Assembly (NCBI GenBank): GCA_021292165.1
Contig: CM037877.1
Coordinates: 205,572,715-205,636,714 of the forward strand
Origin: Shinisaurus crocodilurus
Taxonomy: Eukaryota; Chordata; Lepidosauria; Squamata; Shinisauridae
DNA length: 64,000 nucleotides
Reading direction: 5' to 3'
The notes beneath the pieces were generated by a model. The model ran no database searches and was not told where the DNA came from. It saw nothing but the letters and a program-made list of their open reading frames with translations. The position numbers and the translations under genes are program-made. Each line of letters opens with the position of its first letter. The first letter of the stretch is position 1. Shown piece by piece: positions 12,798 through 23,240 of this stretch.

Positions 12798-13817
12798 GGT
12801 TCACATGACACGCTAAGCCTCAGTAGGTTAATTGCTACTGAGGCTTAGCATGTTGTCTGAACCCCGCAGGGTGGTTTATAAGCTAACCTGGTGTGGCTTA
12901 TAAACCACCCTGCTAAGCCATGGTTTGTTGTAGGACTAAGATAACACAAGTAGGTTTAGCATGTCGTCCAAAGGTGGATGACATGCTAACCCACTTAGAA
13001 GCCAAAAAGGCACAGAACCCCTTGGCCAGAGCAGCAAAAAAAGACTGCCGCTCTAGCCGATGACAGCCGGCCAAGTGCCCAACTGGCACTTGATGCAGCT
13101 GTCATCGGCTTCCCCATGTGCTCCTGCCAATTGGCAGGCATGCACAGAGAAGCTGCCGGGATCTGCCACGTGCCGCCCCCTCAATCCCTGTTTGGGGCTT
13201 AGGGGGCTGGCGTGCAGTGGGGTGACCAGCTGCCCGGCTTCGCTTCCTTTTGGGGAAGTGAGCCCAAGCACCTAGATCCTTCCTGCCACCGCCACCACGA
13301 GCCTCTTCTTCCCCAAGCCCCACTTGGGGCTCAGGGAAGAGGAGATGCGCGGCAGCGACGGGGTCTGTCTTTCAACCGCAACAGGGAACAGGAGGGAGCT
13401 TCTGCCAGCTGGCTGAAGCTCCCTCCTGTTTCCTGCTGGCCTGAAACAGCAGGCGTAGCCAGCAGGGAAGAGGAGCGAGCTTCAGCTGAAACTTGCTCCT
13501 CTTCCCTGCCAGCTTCGCCTGCCATTCTCCCCCTCGCTTGGCGGGGCACCTGTGGGCGCTACACCGAGCGAGAGTGGGGGAGCAAGCTGGAGAAGAAAGC
13601 CCCTCCTTTCCCTTCTGCCGGGAAAGGAGGGGCTTTCCCCCATGGTCTCCCTGGGGGGAGGCCATGGGGGAAAGCAGCTCCCCCTCCACTGGGCAGTGTG
13701 ATCACCAGGCAATCACGCTGCCTGGCATGGGGAAAAGGAGGCACTCCCCCCCCCACCGCCTAGTGAGAGAGCAGAATCAGGAGCGGGGGGAGCAATTCTC
13801 CTGGGTCTACCCAGGAG
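12798..13817. repeat. String of at least ten consecutive hairpins, GC-rich
   Basis: Hairpins follow one another: 12798-12864 (30-nt arms, few mismatches), 12866-12913 (perfect 17), 12948-12997, 13055-13110 (perfect 13 plus inner 8), 13384-13433 (23), 13452-13519 (29, some mismatches), 13595-13637 (perfect 18), 13632-13675 (perfect 14), 13692-13722 and 13798-13817. The outer ends (GGGTTCACATGACA at 12798 and GGGTTCATGTGAAC at 14168) may be terminal repeats of one composite element. Frames of up to 183 codons across 13.2-13.8 kb are not believed to be genes. Confidence 0.75.
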
Positions 13818-15379
13818 TAGGCCCATGAGAACACGCCTCCTCCTGCCTGCCGGCGCCCCCGCTGTTCAGGTGAGTAGCAGCCGTACCCAGTAAGTGGAGC
13901 CTTGACGGTGCCGGAAAAGTGCTGTTTGGGCACTTTTGAGCTGCTGTCATCCCCACTCCTCTCCCAGGGTTTCACCGGCTAGCCGCACCCCTCATTGTTG
14001 ATTTGTGATCTAACCACACATCCCACCAGCCGCATGGTCAGCTATGTAGTATACATGCAGATATGGTCCGTTCATGTGGCTTCGGAATATGTAGCTGGGT
14101 ATGGCTGGGCGCACACATCATCACCTGGGGCAGGGCTATCTGGCACAACCTCCTGACACACATGACAGGGTTCATGTGAACTCTTCAAAACCTGTATTAG
14201 CAAAAGGGACAACAGTTTGTTTGAATTGTTGGGTCTACCCCTAACTTCCATATGCATTTTTTCTTCGTTACAAAAAAACGCTGCATTCACTGTCAAAATT
14301 ATTCCCTCACACATGGAAGAGTGCTAAGGCTTCAGGTAAAAAATTCTCTAGGCTTCCATAGAAAGCCTTTGATTTTTTTGTGAGTGCTCCTGCTTCATGT
14401 CTTATTGGCTGACTGACTGACTGACTCATAAATGTTTCTATGGTATATATAGCTTTCAGTTTTCTTCTGAGAAAAAAAATGATCCTGTGATTATTTTGTT
14501 CTTCCTTTTGAATGTAAATGAATAACAGGGTCATTCATTGGGTTTCCACCATCTGCACTCTAAAGTTAGGTCTACAGTATTTAGGTTATAATCCTAACTT
14601 GTTTCTCCCTTCTAAGATGTGCTTATGAACAAATGGCTGCTTAGGCTTCAGTCCTCTACACAGTTACCTTGAAATAAGTCCCACTGAATTCAAGAGGGGC
14701 TTACTTCTGAGTAGACATGTATAGAATTGGGCTGTAAGTATCATTTCATGAATGACTGATGAATTATTGTTATAGGCACCTCCTACTGTCTGACACTTTG
14801 TTTTCAAGATTCTCCCCTCACCCTGAAACAAGTAGACAAATAATGGCTTGTTTGTTTGTTTGTTTGTTTCTGTCACATGCACAAGATTTTTATTGTATAT
14901 TGCCAAAGGCCATTATAATAGAATAGCATTTTATAAATAAAACTCAGTATAAAAGAATTCAATAATAAAACAGAAGATATTAAGTAATAAAACACAAACA
15001 TCACCTTTATACACTGAACCATACTACTATAGTCCATAACTAAAGAAGAAAGAAAGGAATGAGTCTTAAATTATATATAACTCTTTAAATTTATATATTA
15101 GAGCCATGAATTTTTTTAATGAAACAGGAACTTAACTTCTTAACTGTCACAGCAAATAAGGCTACCATGTTCTACCACCAAATCTGTGACGTTTGGTCTG
15201 TACATTGCTGAATAATGTGTAGCAGCTTCCCCCCCCCCACTTGGGCCAAATACAAAGGGCAGAACTACAAATAATATACCACATCTTCAATCTGATTGCA
15301 ACCAAACATACATTTTTGTTCTGCTAGTGGAATTCCTAAGTATCTCCTCTCCGTGTCATTTTGTTTGTGATTGTGAGAT

Positions 15380-15790
15380 ATGAGGATACATCTTAGATCA
15401 TTTGAGAAGGCCTCCTTGATTATTCCATCTACGTGCCAAGTTTAAGCAGCAAGGGGATATAGTATGGCGTTCTTGGTGGCTGCACCACTATTTGGGAATC
15501 CCTTTCTCAGCAGCAAGAGGATATTGTATGGCGTTCTTGGTGGCTGCACCACTATTTGGGAATCCCTTTCTCTTGAGGCTTGAGCACTTTCCAGAAGAAT
15601 TGGAAAACTGCTTTATTTGGACTGACTTTCAGTGGCTAGGATTAATCTTTTAAGAGGCAGGGGTTTTACTAAATGTTTTAATCTGATTTTATTATACATG
15701 CTGTTAAATTTGTAACCTTCCTCAAAGATGAGGGGACCTGTCATCATCTCCCTGTTACTTGTGTTGTTCCTCTGAGGACTTTAGTACTGT
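15380..15790 (+). mobile_element. Degraded L2-like LINE 3' fragment with internal duplication
   Basis: The sequence resembles an L2 C-terminus and 3' UTR. A 64-bp unit is duplicated in tandem at 15445-15508 and 15509-15572 with few differences. Confidence 0.5.
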
Positions 15791-15799
15791 CCACTACTG

Positions 15800-18000
15800 A
15801 CGACGCTATACTTGGTGGGGTGGATGGTGCAGTGGATTTTGTTATCACTTGGCACTGCCTTGTTGGCCTTGGTGCCATTATTTGTATAGTGTGCAATGCA
15901 ATGGCTTTTGTAGTACCGGAGGGATTTAAATGCTCCTATCTTCAAACACAATGTAGGTTTGTGTACTCCAATTCCAATGGATCTCATAGGCATAGTATCT
16001 TGTAGTCATAACACTGTAGAGGTATGTGAACCCTGTCATTCACAGGTTGTTTTTGTTCTACACTCTGAATATGTGTTTGGGTGCCAGGCAGGAAAGTGTT
16101 GATATGACTGGTAAATGAGGTGGGAAAATGTAGCTATGTACATTTGAAGTGTCCCTGAGCTCAGCAATCCCAAGCCATCTGTGGAGGGGGCAAAAGACTT
16201 GCTAAACATTTATCAGCAATCTTGGCTGAGTGCAGACTAAATTACTACCAGTACAAAGCTGAATTGTTGGTGTGGCTGGCTGTTTCTCTCCGTGTGCCTA
16301 GGAGAGCAAAGGGAGCGAGAAAAGCATCGGGCAGCTTCTGGCTGAAAGCACTTGAGAAATTGAATTTAAATTATATGAAACTTCAGACTAGAATACAAAG
16401 CCTTGGCCACTTGCACAAAGACACGTAAGTCTGGGTTAATGACATACAGAAAGGCAGCGAGTAAACATGTCATGCAGTAATAAAACCAGAATTTACTTGT
16501 TGATTGCAGTATGGTCTTAGATGGTTTTATCAGTAATTCTTAAATAAATAATGTTTATTAAGAAAATAATAGGTAAAGCTATACTGTAATACATGTTCAC
16601 ATTTGTACAAGTAAAATGCAGTGGTTATATAATCTCATATATTGCTTAGCTGCAGGATTTTTATAAAGATTACTGCTTTATCAGCATTTCTGTCTCCAAG
16701 CTTTTAAAAGGATCCCTGTGCCTAGATTACAGTCTGATTGTCCTGTTATCTCAATATTTTTTTTCTTTTAAGACTGTGATAATTATGGTATTGTTGCAGG
16801 ATATGCAGAATGGAAGTGTCCAGTGTCAAAAAGAGTGGAAAGTTTTAAAATTTCATAACTAAAGTAGAAAGTGGTTTACTATTCTTTGACTGTTAAGCAT
16901 TATGCCCCAAAATTTCCATGTTGGATTATTGTAGACATTAATTAAAAAGGCCTTCTCTTTTTACGGATGCCAAGCATCTTTCAAATTTAGGGCAGCACTA
17001 GGAGTACTCTGACTTCTGGGTGTCTAATTCTGGAAGACAGCTAATAAAATAAGCTACTAGTTTATTTGCTCTGTTCCTTTTTATACTCTGCTCTCTTAGC
17101 AGCAGTATATGTAACCTTCTCAGGGCAAATCCCCAAGGCACTTGTTGAGAGACTAGATGCTGTGCTTCAATAGATCCAATTCCCCAAAATGTGGACTTCT
17201 TAAAGATGGTAGCTAGTTTACGTTAACATTGGCTGTTGTTCTTTTTCTTTGTGTAAAGCATAACTTCTTAGGGGCAGTTTTTATTCAGCTTTCCAACACA
17301 TACATGACACATTGCCTGCTCATTGCAGAGTTTTTATCTACAAAAAAAGTACCAAATGCAGGCATCAAAGTTCCAATGGGCCAGAGGCAAGTGACATAGT
17401 CCGGTACAGGCAGGCAGCTGGCTGGATTCTAAAAAGCAGTAGCCTAGGGTAAGGGAGCATGAGCAAAGCAAGGATTTGGGAGCCTGTACAACAACTACTC
17501 TAGGGAATGAGTTGCTCAAAGTGGGGAACCAAGCCTAGAGGCAGAAGTTATATAAGGCCAGCAGGATCCCTATAAGGCTTTCATTGCCTTCCTTGATCTG
17601 GCTCGGTTGACAAGCTTCAGTATACTTCCAAACCATTATCAGGCTGGCACTGCAGAGCAAGAAGGATCAGGCCAAGAGTTCTCTCCTGCCCTGGTGGAGC
17701 AAAGAGTAACATACCTGGGACCTGCTGCCAGATTCCCTGGTTCTGTCCATTGTTTTTAACATTCCGTTATGAAAAGTGTCTTTGCTCAAAATGTAACAGG
17801 ATCAAATATTTTCTGTTAGCAAAACTAGATGCCCTCTTTTTTGGGGGGGGGTGTTTTGTATCTCCTGTAACTTGGCACAAGGATTGCTTGTTCATAGAAC
17901 TGTTTTCCAGCATTGCACCAGACCTTGGAGTTCATTAGTCCCCTCTTTGTGCAAGGTTGACTGACCTTTAGGATTTGTTGGTGTAAGGCAGCTTTCTCAG
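15800..18000. other. Non-coding stretch upstream of the env element
   Basis: No recognisable gene. 18001-18055 looks like half of a foldback MITE (CCTCCAGATGTTTTGGACTA). Any upstream noncoding exon for env or PPARD could lie here, but none is visible. Confidence 0.5.
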
Positions 18001-18159
18001 CCTGGTACCCTCCAGATGTTTTGGACTACATTTCCCAGCATGTCCAGGCTGGTGTAAGGTCTTCCGTAATGATGAGTGATGCTATCTGAATGGGGGAAAG
18101 TTTGATGTTCATTTAGGATCTCACCTGACATAATGGACTGCAGGATTTTAAAGCAAACC

Positions 18160-18403
18160 TTATAGAAGGATGATCTGGTAGATCATTTCCCTTTTGTCCC
18201 CACACTTTTATTTCGTGTCTCAGGTTCCATCTTGTCTGTCTATAATTGCTAATCTGGCAAGGCCTAGCAACCAAGGACAAGGATGCTTGACTGCTAGGAT
18301 TGGCAGTTACCTCTATTAACATAGAAAAGGGAGTATCCTACCCCAAAGTGCTCTAGGCTATGGAAGTCATGGACACACATCCTAATTCAGTCAGGGCAAA
18401 GTT
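18160..18403 (+). repeat. Left LTR-like direct repeat of the env element
   Basis: This segment matches 21055-21330 in the same orientation with substantial divergence and indels. Shared blocks, in order, include TTCCATCTTGTCTGT, AAGGACAA, GGGAGTATCCTA, and CATCCTAAT followed by CAGTCAGG. The same order and orientation on both sides of an envelope frame is the arrangement of a provirus with paired LTRs. The outer ends are not well defined, and no primer binding site was recognised after it. Confidence 0.7.
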
Positions 18404-18633
18404 CTTGGTTGAAGTAGTTGGAGGCTGAGTACTTAGAGTTCTGGGCTGGTGTTGTGGAACTGTGGATAGTCTCCGGCCACTATGATCCTGTAGTTGTCAA
18501 ATTCCCATCCTCTCCAGTAAAGGGGAAGCGGTGATGGGAAATTGATCCTCTGGTACAGAGGCTGGCAGGAGCAACCCAGAAACGCTTTCTCATGTAAGCA
18601 GTTTACACCTGAGCAATCAGGGTTTTGGAGACC

Positions 18634-18657
18634 CTTTTTCTGTTTTCTTTCTCTCAG
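18634..18657 (+). promoter_or_regulatory. Splice acceptor directly before the env start codon
   Basis: A pyrimidine-rich tract ends in TTTCTCTCAG, and the next base begins the ATG at 18658. A strong 3' splice site touching the start codon fits expression of env from a spliced mRNA with an upstream noncoding leader. The matching donor was not identified; it could lie in the left repeat or in a host exon upstream. Confidence 0.6.
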
Positions 18658-21027
18658 ATGCTTTCCAAGATGTTGTCTTTGCTGTTGTTCCTGTGGAATG
18701 GATGGATGCTTGTTTCTGCCACCCAGAATGAATCTGCCATCCCTGTAAAGCTGTGGGCCTGTTCACCAAAAGGAGGAGTAGCTGAATCAAAGTTGCTATG
18801 CCGCATGCATGGATTATATGCCAACAGATCCAACCCTGGAGTGTTCCAGAACCTGTACATGTTCCATGCTGCCTCGGATTTGATCAGCTGCCACTGGAGA
18901 GACTTAGCCAATTGCACTCTCAAGGCCAGCGGAGAAGTTGGACGTTTTTGTTATGACATGCAAAAGGATAGTTTGAGTTTTCGCATACCTGTTTCTTGCC
19001 GACCTTTGCGTACACACTTGGACTCTCACTCAGTTGGAAGCAACATCACCCAGAATCGTTTCTGTGATGTTGTCCTAATTTCTGCTGCTTTATGGAAACC
19101 TGGTGCACAGCTGCACCTGAGAGCTATTGTTGGGACCCAGAACATTAGATTTCCTGGAGATCAGTTGCAGCTGTCCTTGATTTCACCTTCAGGAAATAAC
19201 ATCACCCGCCTAATTGTTAACTGGGAATCGCAGGAGTGGGAATTAAAAGGAACCGACTTAATTAGACAGGGTCCACCAGATTGGGTGGTGCCAATCAGGG
19301 GAACACACTGTGACCATCAAACATCCTCTATTAGGTTTAAATTCTATGGGTATATTTCTATCACAGAGGAAATAAGTGAGCAAGGTGTGTATCGGGTGGA
19401 ACTGGGTTCTCAAAACAAAACGGTTCTTAATTTTAACCCACTGATCATGGACCTTCTCCCTCTCCGTCATATGATGAACCCCATTGTTGGATCTCATGTA
19501 CTGAAACTGGATCAACCTGAGCAAATTGTCATGCATCCCCAGACCTCTTTGAAGGAGGTACAGATTCATTTTGAGGGCTTGAATGTGTCGCAGAGAGTGC
19601 CTCAGTGTGCTCCTTTTCTTGAGGTCAGCCACAGAGGTTGGGTGGAATGGGTTAAAATGTGGGAAGGCATACATCATGGGGAAAGGGTTAAAAGGGAATT
19701 GAAAGATTGGCTTGGGCCCTTGGGGGCAGGGGTTTCCTTCATAGATGCAGCCAACATAGAAGTGTTAGCTAATAAACTTTCATATTCCACAAAACAGATA
19801 GGGAGATTGACTGCCCCATTAACCAAATCTCTCTTGCAACTCACAGAACAACCACGAGCTATCAGTAAAGTGCTTCCAGTCTGGGAAGCAATTTTAGAAA
19901 ATGACAGCATTATGATAGTCTCTGGAATCCAGTCGCTCCAAAGCAATGTTTCATTGGCTCTAGCGTGTGAACAGGCACAAGCAATCACACAGAATGTAGT
20001 CATGGGAATTATTCGAGAGGCTAAGGCAGGAAAAATTCCCATGGAAGTAACCAATTTAATTCGTCCAGAGCTCACCACAGGTGAAATAGCTTTAGAGGCT
20101 TGGTGGAGGTTGCTAAATGCATCATATGATTCCACCCAGAACATTCTGCGGCTATTCTTAATAACAGTAGAAGCTACCCAAATTATTCCAATCTATCCAG
20201 TAGTCCCCTTGGGATTCCAGCTTGACAAGGATTTGGTCATGTATTCCAGAGACCTGAATAGGTGGGCACGCATGAGGGATGGTGATTGGCAAACAGTTAA
20301 TGTGCAGGGTTGTGTAAAAAGGGAAAACTTGGGTTTTGTGTGCGACGATAACAGTTTAGAAGAACACCATGAATGCTTCTCTCCTCAGCTTGTAAATAGT
20401 TCTCTTTGCTCTTTTGATGTAATTCAAGAAGAAATGTCTACTGTTGTTTATACTGGGAAAGGATGTATTTGTGTAAGAACTCCATGTGAGTTTGTAATCA
20501 TTAATGGTCTAGTAATTCAACCAATGCTGCCTTATATTAATCGTTGTTTTTGCAATATTAGTGTGATTGTAGGATGTGATTTCCAATTTCGGGTACCTGT
20601 TTGGACTGTGAAACATATGAAGGCTTACCCCTCTTTGTATAGAGAAATCTCTCCCATTTCTCTTGGCCTTGGCCTTTCTACTCTCAAAAATCTGCTTTCT
20701 CATCCCTCCCTCAAGCAGGAATTGTTGAAGCTTAGAGACATGGGTGAAAATGCTGCTCTGGAGATTCAGCACAGCAATCAGGAGATTGCCCAGATTGTAG
20801 CAAAGGTTAAGTCAGCTGGAGACCATGCCTGGTGGGAGGTGCTTCTTGGATGGTCACCAAGTTCAAATGGGGTACTCAATATTGCCCTCCACCCCATTGT
20901 GGTGATTTTAATCTTTCAAGTGGCACTGGTGATTGGTTTGTTGGTATTGGTTGGGTGGATGAAACGGCAAGCACGCAGACTCCGTGATCTAGAGCAGCAG
21001 ATTCATGCTGCCAGAGCAAGGTTGTGA
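18658..21027 (+). CDS. Endogenous retroviral envelope-type glycoprotein, intact reading frame
   Basis: The uninterrupted frame runs 789 codons from the ATG at 18658. The frame stays open 11 codons upstream, but only from a TTG. A hydrophobic signal peptide covers about residues 1-21. The surface part ends at a furin-type RVKR (343-346). A long C-terminal part of about 443 residues follows, with a Cys-rich middle (about 560-650), a likely coiled coil (about 690-725), one membrane span (about 741-767) and a short basic tail. About a dozen N-X-S/T sites are visible. I see no CX6CC motif and no gamma-type immunosuppressive peptide. The long transmembrane subunit recalls spuma- or epsilon-type envelopes more than gamma-type ones; this is inference. 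No gag or pol lies nearby. Decayed LTR-like repeats flank an open frame, which suggests retention by selection. I cannot name the family; a known co-opted sauropsid env such as Ovex1 should be compared. Confidence 0.85.
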   Translation: MLSKMLSLLLFLWNGWMLVSATQNESAIPVKLWACSPKGGVAESKLLCRMHGLYANRSNPGVFQNLYMFHAASDLISCHWRDLANCTLKASGEVGRFCYDMQKDSLSFRIPVSCRPLRTHLDSHSVGSNITQNRFCDVVLISAALWKPGAQLHLRAIVGTQNIRFPGDQLQLSLISPSGNNITRLIVNWESQEWELKGTDLIRQGPPDWVVPIRGTHCDHQTSSIRFKFYGYISITEEISEQGVYRVELGSQNKTVLNFNPLIMDLLPLRHMMNPIVGSHVLKLDQPEQIVMHPQTSLKEVQIHFEGLNVSQRVPQCAPFLEVSHRGWVEWVKMWEGIHHGERVKRELKDWLGPLGAGVSFIDAANIEVLANKLSYSTKQIGRLTAPLTKSLLQLTEQPRAISKVLPVWEAILENDSIMIVSGIQSLQSNVSLALACEQAQAITQNVVMGIIREAKAGKIPMEVTNLIRPELTTGEIALEAWWRLLNASYDSTQNILRLFLITVEATQIIPIYPVVPLGFQLDKDLVMYSRDLNRWARMRDGDWQTVNVQGCVKRENLGFVCDDNSLEEHHECFSPQLVNSSLCSFDVIQEEMSTVVYTGKGCICVRTPCEFVIINGLVIQPMLPYINRCFCNISVIVGCDFQFRVPVWTVKHMKAYPSLYREISPISLGLGLSTLKNLLSHPSLKQELLKLRDMGENAALEIQHSNQEIAQIVAKVKSAGDHAWWEVLLGWSPSSNGVLNIALHPIVVILIFQVALVIGLLVLVGWMKRQARRLRDLEQQIHAARARL

Positions 21028-21054
21028 AGAGGACACTTTCCAGAGCAAGCACCC

Positions 21055-21330
21055 CATCAACAGGGCAACTTGTTGCCATATCACCTCCATTTTCCCCCCA
21101 CACTTGTATTTTGTCTCTCAGCTTCCATCTTGTCTGTAGTTGCTTCACTGGCAACTAAGGTAGCAGCTAAGGACAACGATGTATGACTGCCAGGACTGGC
21201 TGCCACTCTCTTTTGACATGGTAATGGGAGTATCCTAACCCTAAGTGTCCTGAGCTATTAGACTCTTGAACACTTGGATGCACAAAAGCCAACCCCCCCC
21301 CCCCATCCTAATGCAGTCAGGACAACACAC
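21055..21330 (+). repeat. Right LTR-like direct repeat of the env element
   Basis: This is the partner of 18160-18403, starting within about 30 bases of the env stop codon. It has a C-run expansion near 21293-21304 that the left copy lacks. Divergence between the copies looks large, so the insertion is old if both began identical. No clear target-site duplication was found outside the pair. Confidence 0.68.
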
Positions 21331-21540
21331 TGCCACTTATTGATAGTACCAGGATCACTGCATTTTTTGAGACCTTCCACCCAGTACCAAACACATCCAG
21401 CCTCTAGTGCTATTCTTTTTAGAAAAGGGCATCTTTTCCTTTTCTCTCCCCCCCCCCCGCCCCGCCAACAACCCCTTTCAGCAGACATACTAGTTTTGGT
21501 CTTCCAAGACTATGACCCAGTTCTCATGTAATGGTCACAA

Positions 21541-21775
21541 ATCATGGATTAATTAACCCACAATTTGTTGCAGTGCATGTTGGGTGCATTCCATGGCCAT
21601 TTTGAATATTCAACCCCCAATCCGGAGTTGCTATGTGACAGGTGAACCTGGACACTAGGTTAATCATGGGTTAAACAATGCACAGTTAACCTACAATTAG
21701 TAGGAATGCACCTGGCACACTCTGTGGCAAATCATGGGTTAATTAATTAACCCACTATTTGCCACTGTTATGTGT
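21541..21775. repeat. Palindromic MITE downstream of env
   Basis: It contains a 42-bp near-perfect palindrome at 21724-21765 (GTGGCAAATCATGGGTTAAT and complement) and related inverted words at 21541-21570. It lies just beyond the right LTR-like repeat. Confidence 0.7.
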
Positions 21776-22065
21776 GAACTGCCCCTATAACTGCTCTTGG
21801 ACTCCTAAACTAAGTGTTCTTATTTGGGGAGGGTGACCTGCTGCCATCTGTACTGCCCATATCTCTCTTTTTCAGCTTCTGCCTGTTTCTCTCCAGTTGA
21901 ACCCCTGCTGTAGCCTAGGAATACCTGCCCTCCTGGAATCCTTTTGCTCCCGTCCCAGTGGGTGCCCTACCATAGTCTGGAATCCTGACCTCTCCATTTG
22001 AATCTAACCGTGCCACCAAGGATCCTTCTCTTCTTCCCCTTTACTGTGCACCTCAGCAGACTTAA

Positions 22066-22320
22066 GGAGAGCCAGTGTGACTTAGTGGTAAGAGTGTTGG
22101 ACTGGGACTCGGGAGATCCGGGTTCTAGTACCCGCTCAGCCATGAAACTCACTGGGTGACTTTGGGCCAGTCACTGCCTCTCAGCCTAGCCTACCTCACA
22201 GGGTTGTTGTGAGAATCAAATGGAGAGCAGGAGGAGGACTATGTAAGCTGCCTTGGGTTCCTTGCAGGAAAAAAGGCGGGGTATAAATATAATAATTAAA
22301 TAAATAATAAATAAATAAAT
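22066..22320 (+). mobile_element. Sauria SINE (tRNA-derived), copy 1
   Basis: The tRNA-like head (GAGAGCCAGTGTG, AGAGTGTTGGACTGGGACTC, then a B-box-like GGTTCTAGTACCC) leads to the conserved body (CTCACTGGGTGACTTTGGGC) and the tail TGCCTTGGGTTCCTTGCAGG with AAATA repeats. This is the Sauria family known from squamates, mobilised by an RTE-type LINE. Confidence 0.92.
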
Positions 22321-22489
22321 TCTGTTTCCTCTGCTCTCTCCCATTCTCATCCTTGCACTCTTACTCTCTCTGCCTGGACACTGCCACACAGTCTTTGGCT
22401 CACTGCAGCTTCCCCACTTTTCCTCTCTCTCTGGAATGGCCTTCAGTAACTTGACTGCAATTTTGTCTATTGTTGCCTTTAATAAAAAC

Positions 22490-23240
22490 TCATTTTTTAA
22501 TTATTTATTAAATTTATTAGATGTGTTTCTCAACAAAAAAAAAGACTCAAGATGCAAGATGTCTCAACAGTGATTAAAACATACAAAAATTTAAGGCAGT
22601 TTAAAATGGCCCCAAACAATTAACAATTAAATGCCAGTACCCAATAAAACAAGTAAATTAAGAAGCCCCATCATATGCCATTAAATGCCTTGGAGTAGAG
22701 GAAAATTTTAATCTGGTGCCGAAAAGATGACAATGTTGATGCCAGGTGACCTCACTGGGCAGAGCATTCCACAATTGGGGGCACCACCAAAAAGGCTGTC
22801 TTGCTTCTTCCCATCTGCCGAACCTCACTCAGAAGAAGCAGTTGAAGTATGGCCTCAGATACTAATTGATGTTTATAGGTAGGTTCATACCAGGAAAAGC
22901 GTTCCATCAGGTATTGTGATCCGGAGCCATGTAAAGCTTTACAAGTCAAAACCAGCACCTTGAATTGGGCTTGGAAACATACAGGCAGACAGTGCAAGCA
23001 GGCCAAAATTGGTGTTATATGCTCAGACCTTCTAATCCCTGCTATCAGTCTGGTCATCACATTTTCCACAAGCTGCAGTTTCTGAACCATCTTCAAAGAC
23101 AGTTCCACCAGCCAAAGCTGGTAGCTGGTAGCCTCTATACCACTGAGGCCACCTGAGCCGCAAGTGACAATAATGATTCCAGGAGAAACCCCAAGCCAAG
23201 AACCTGCTCCTTCAGAGGAGTGCAACCCCATTCAGAGCAG
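22490..23240 (-). pseudogene. L2-type LINE, C-terminal part of reverse-transcriptase protein
   Basis: The minus-strand frame of about 159 codons contains LQLVENVMTRLIAGIRR, HITPILACLHCLPVCFQAQF and KVLVLTCKALHG, the conserved L2 C-terminal block. An AT-rich 3' UTR follows toward 22490. The N-terminal part of the frame is unrelated flank. The element is dead: it is short and carries no RT core. Confidence 0.78.

Noticed and set aside
13212..13763. 183-codon frame
   Set aside because: It crosses a string of perfect hairpins in GC-rich repeat DNA and shows no recognisable domain.
18625..18657. Extension of env by 11 codons upstream of the ATG
   Set aside because: It would start at TTG and reads through the pyrimidine tract of a splice acceptor; the ATG at 18658 gives a normal signal peptide.
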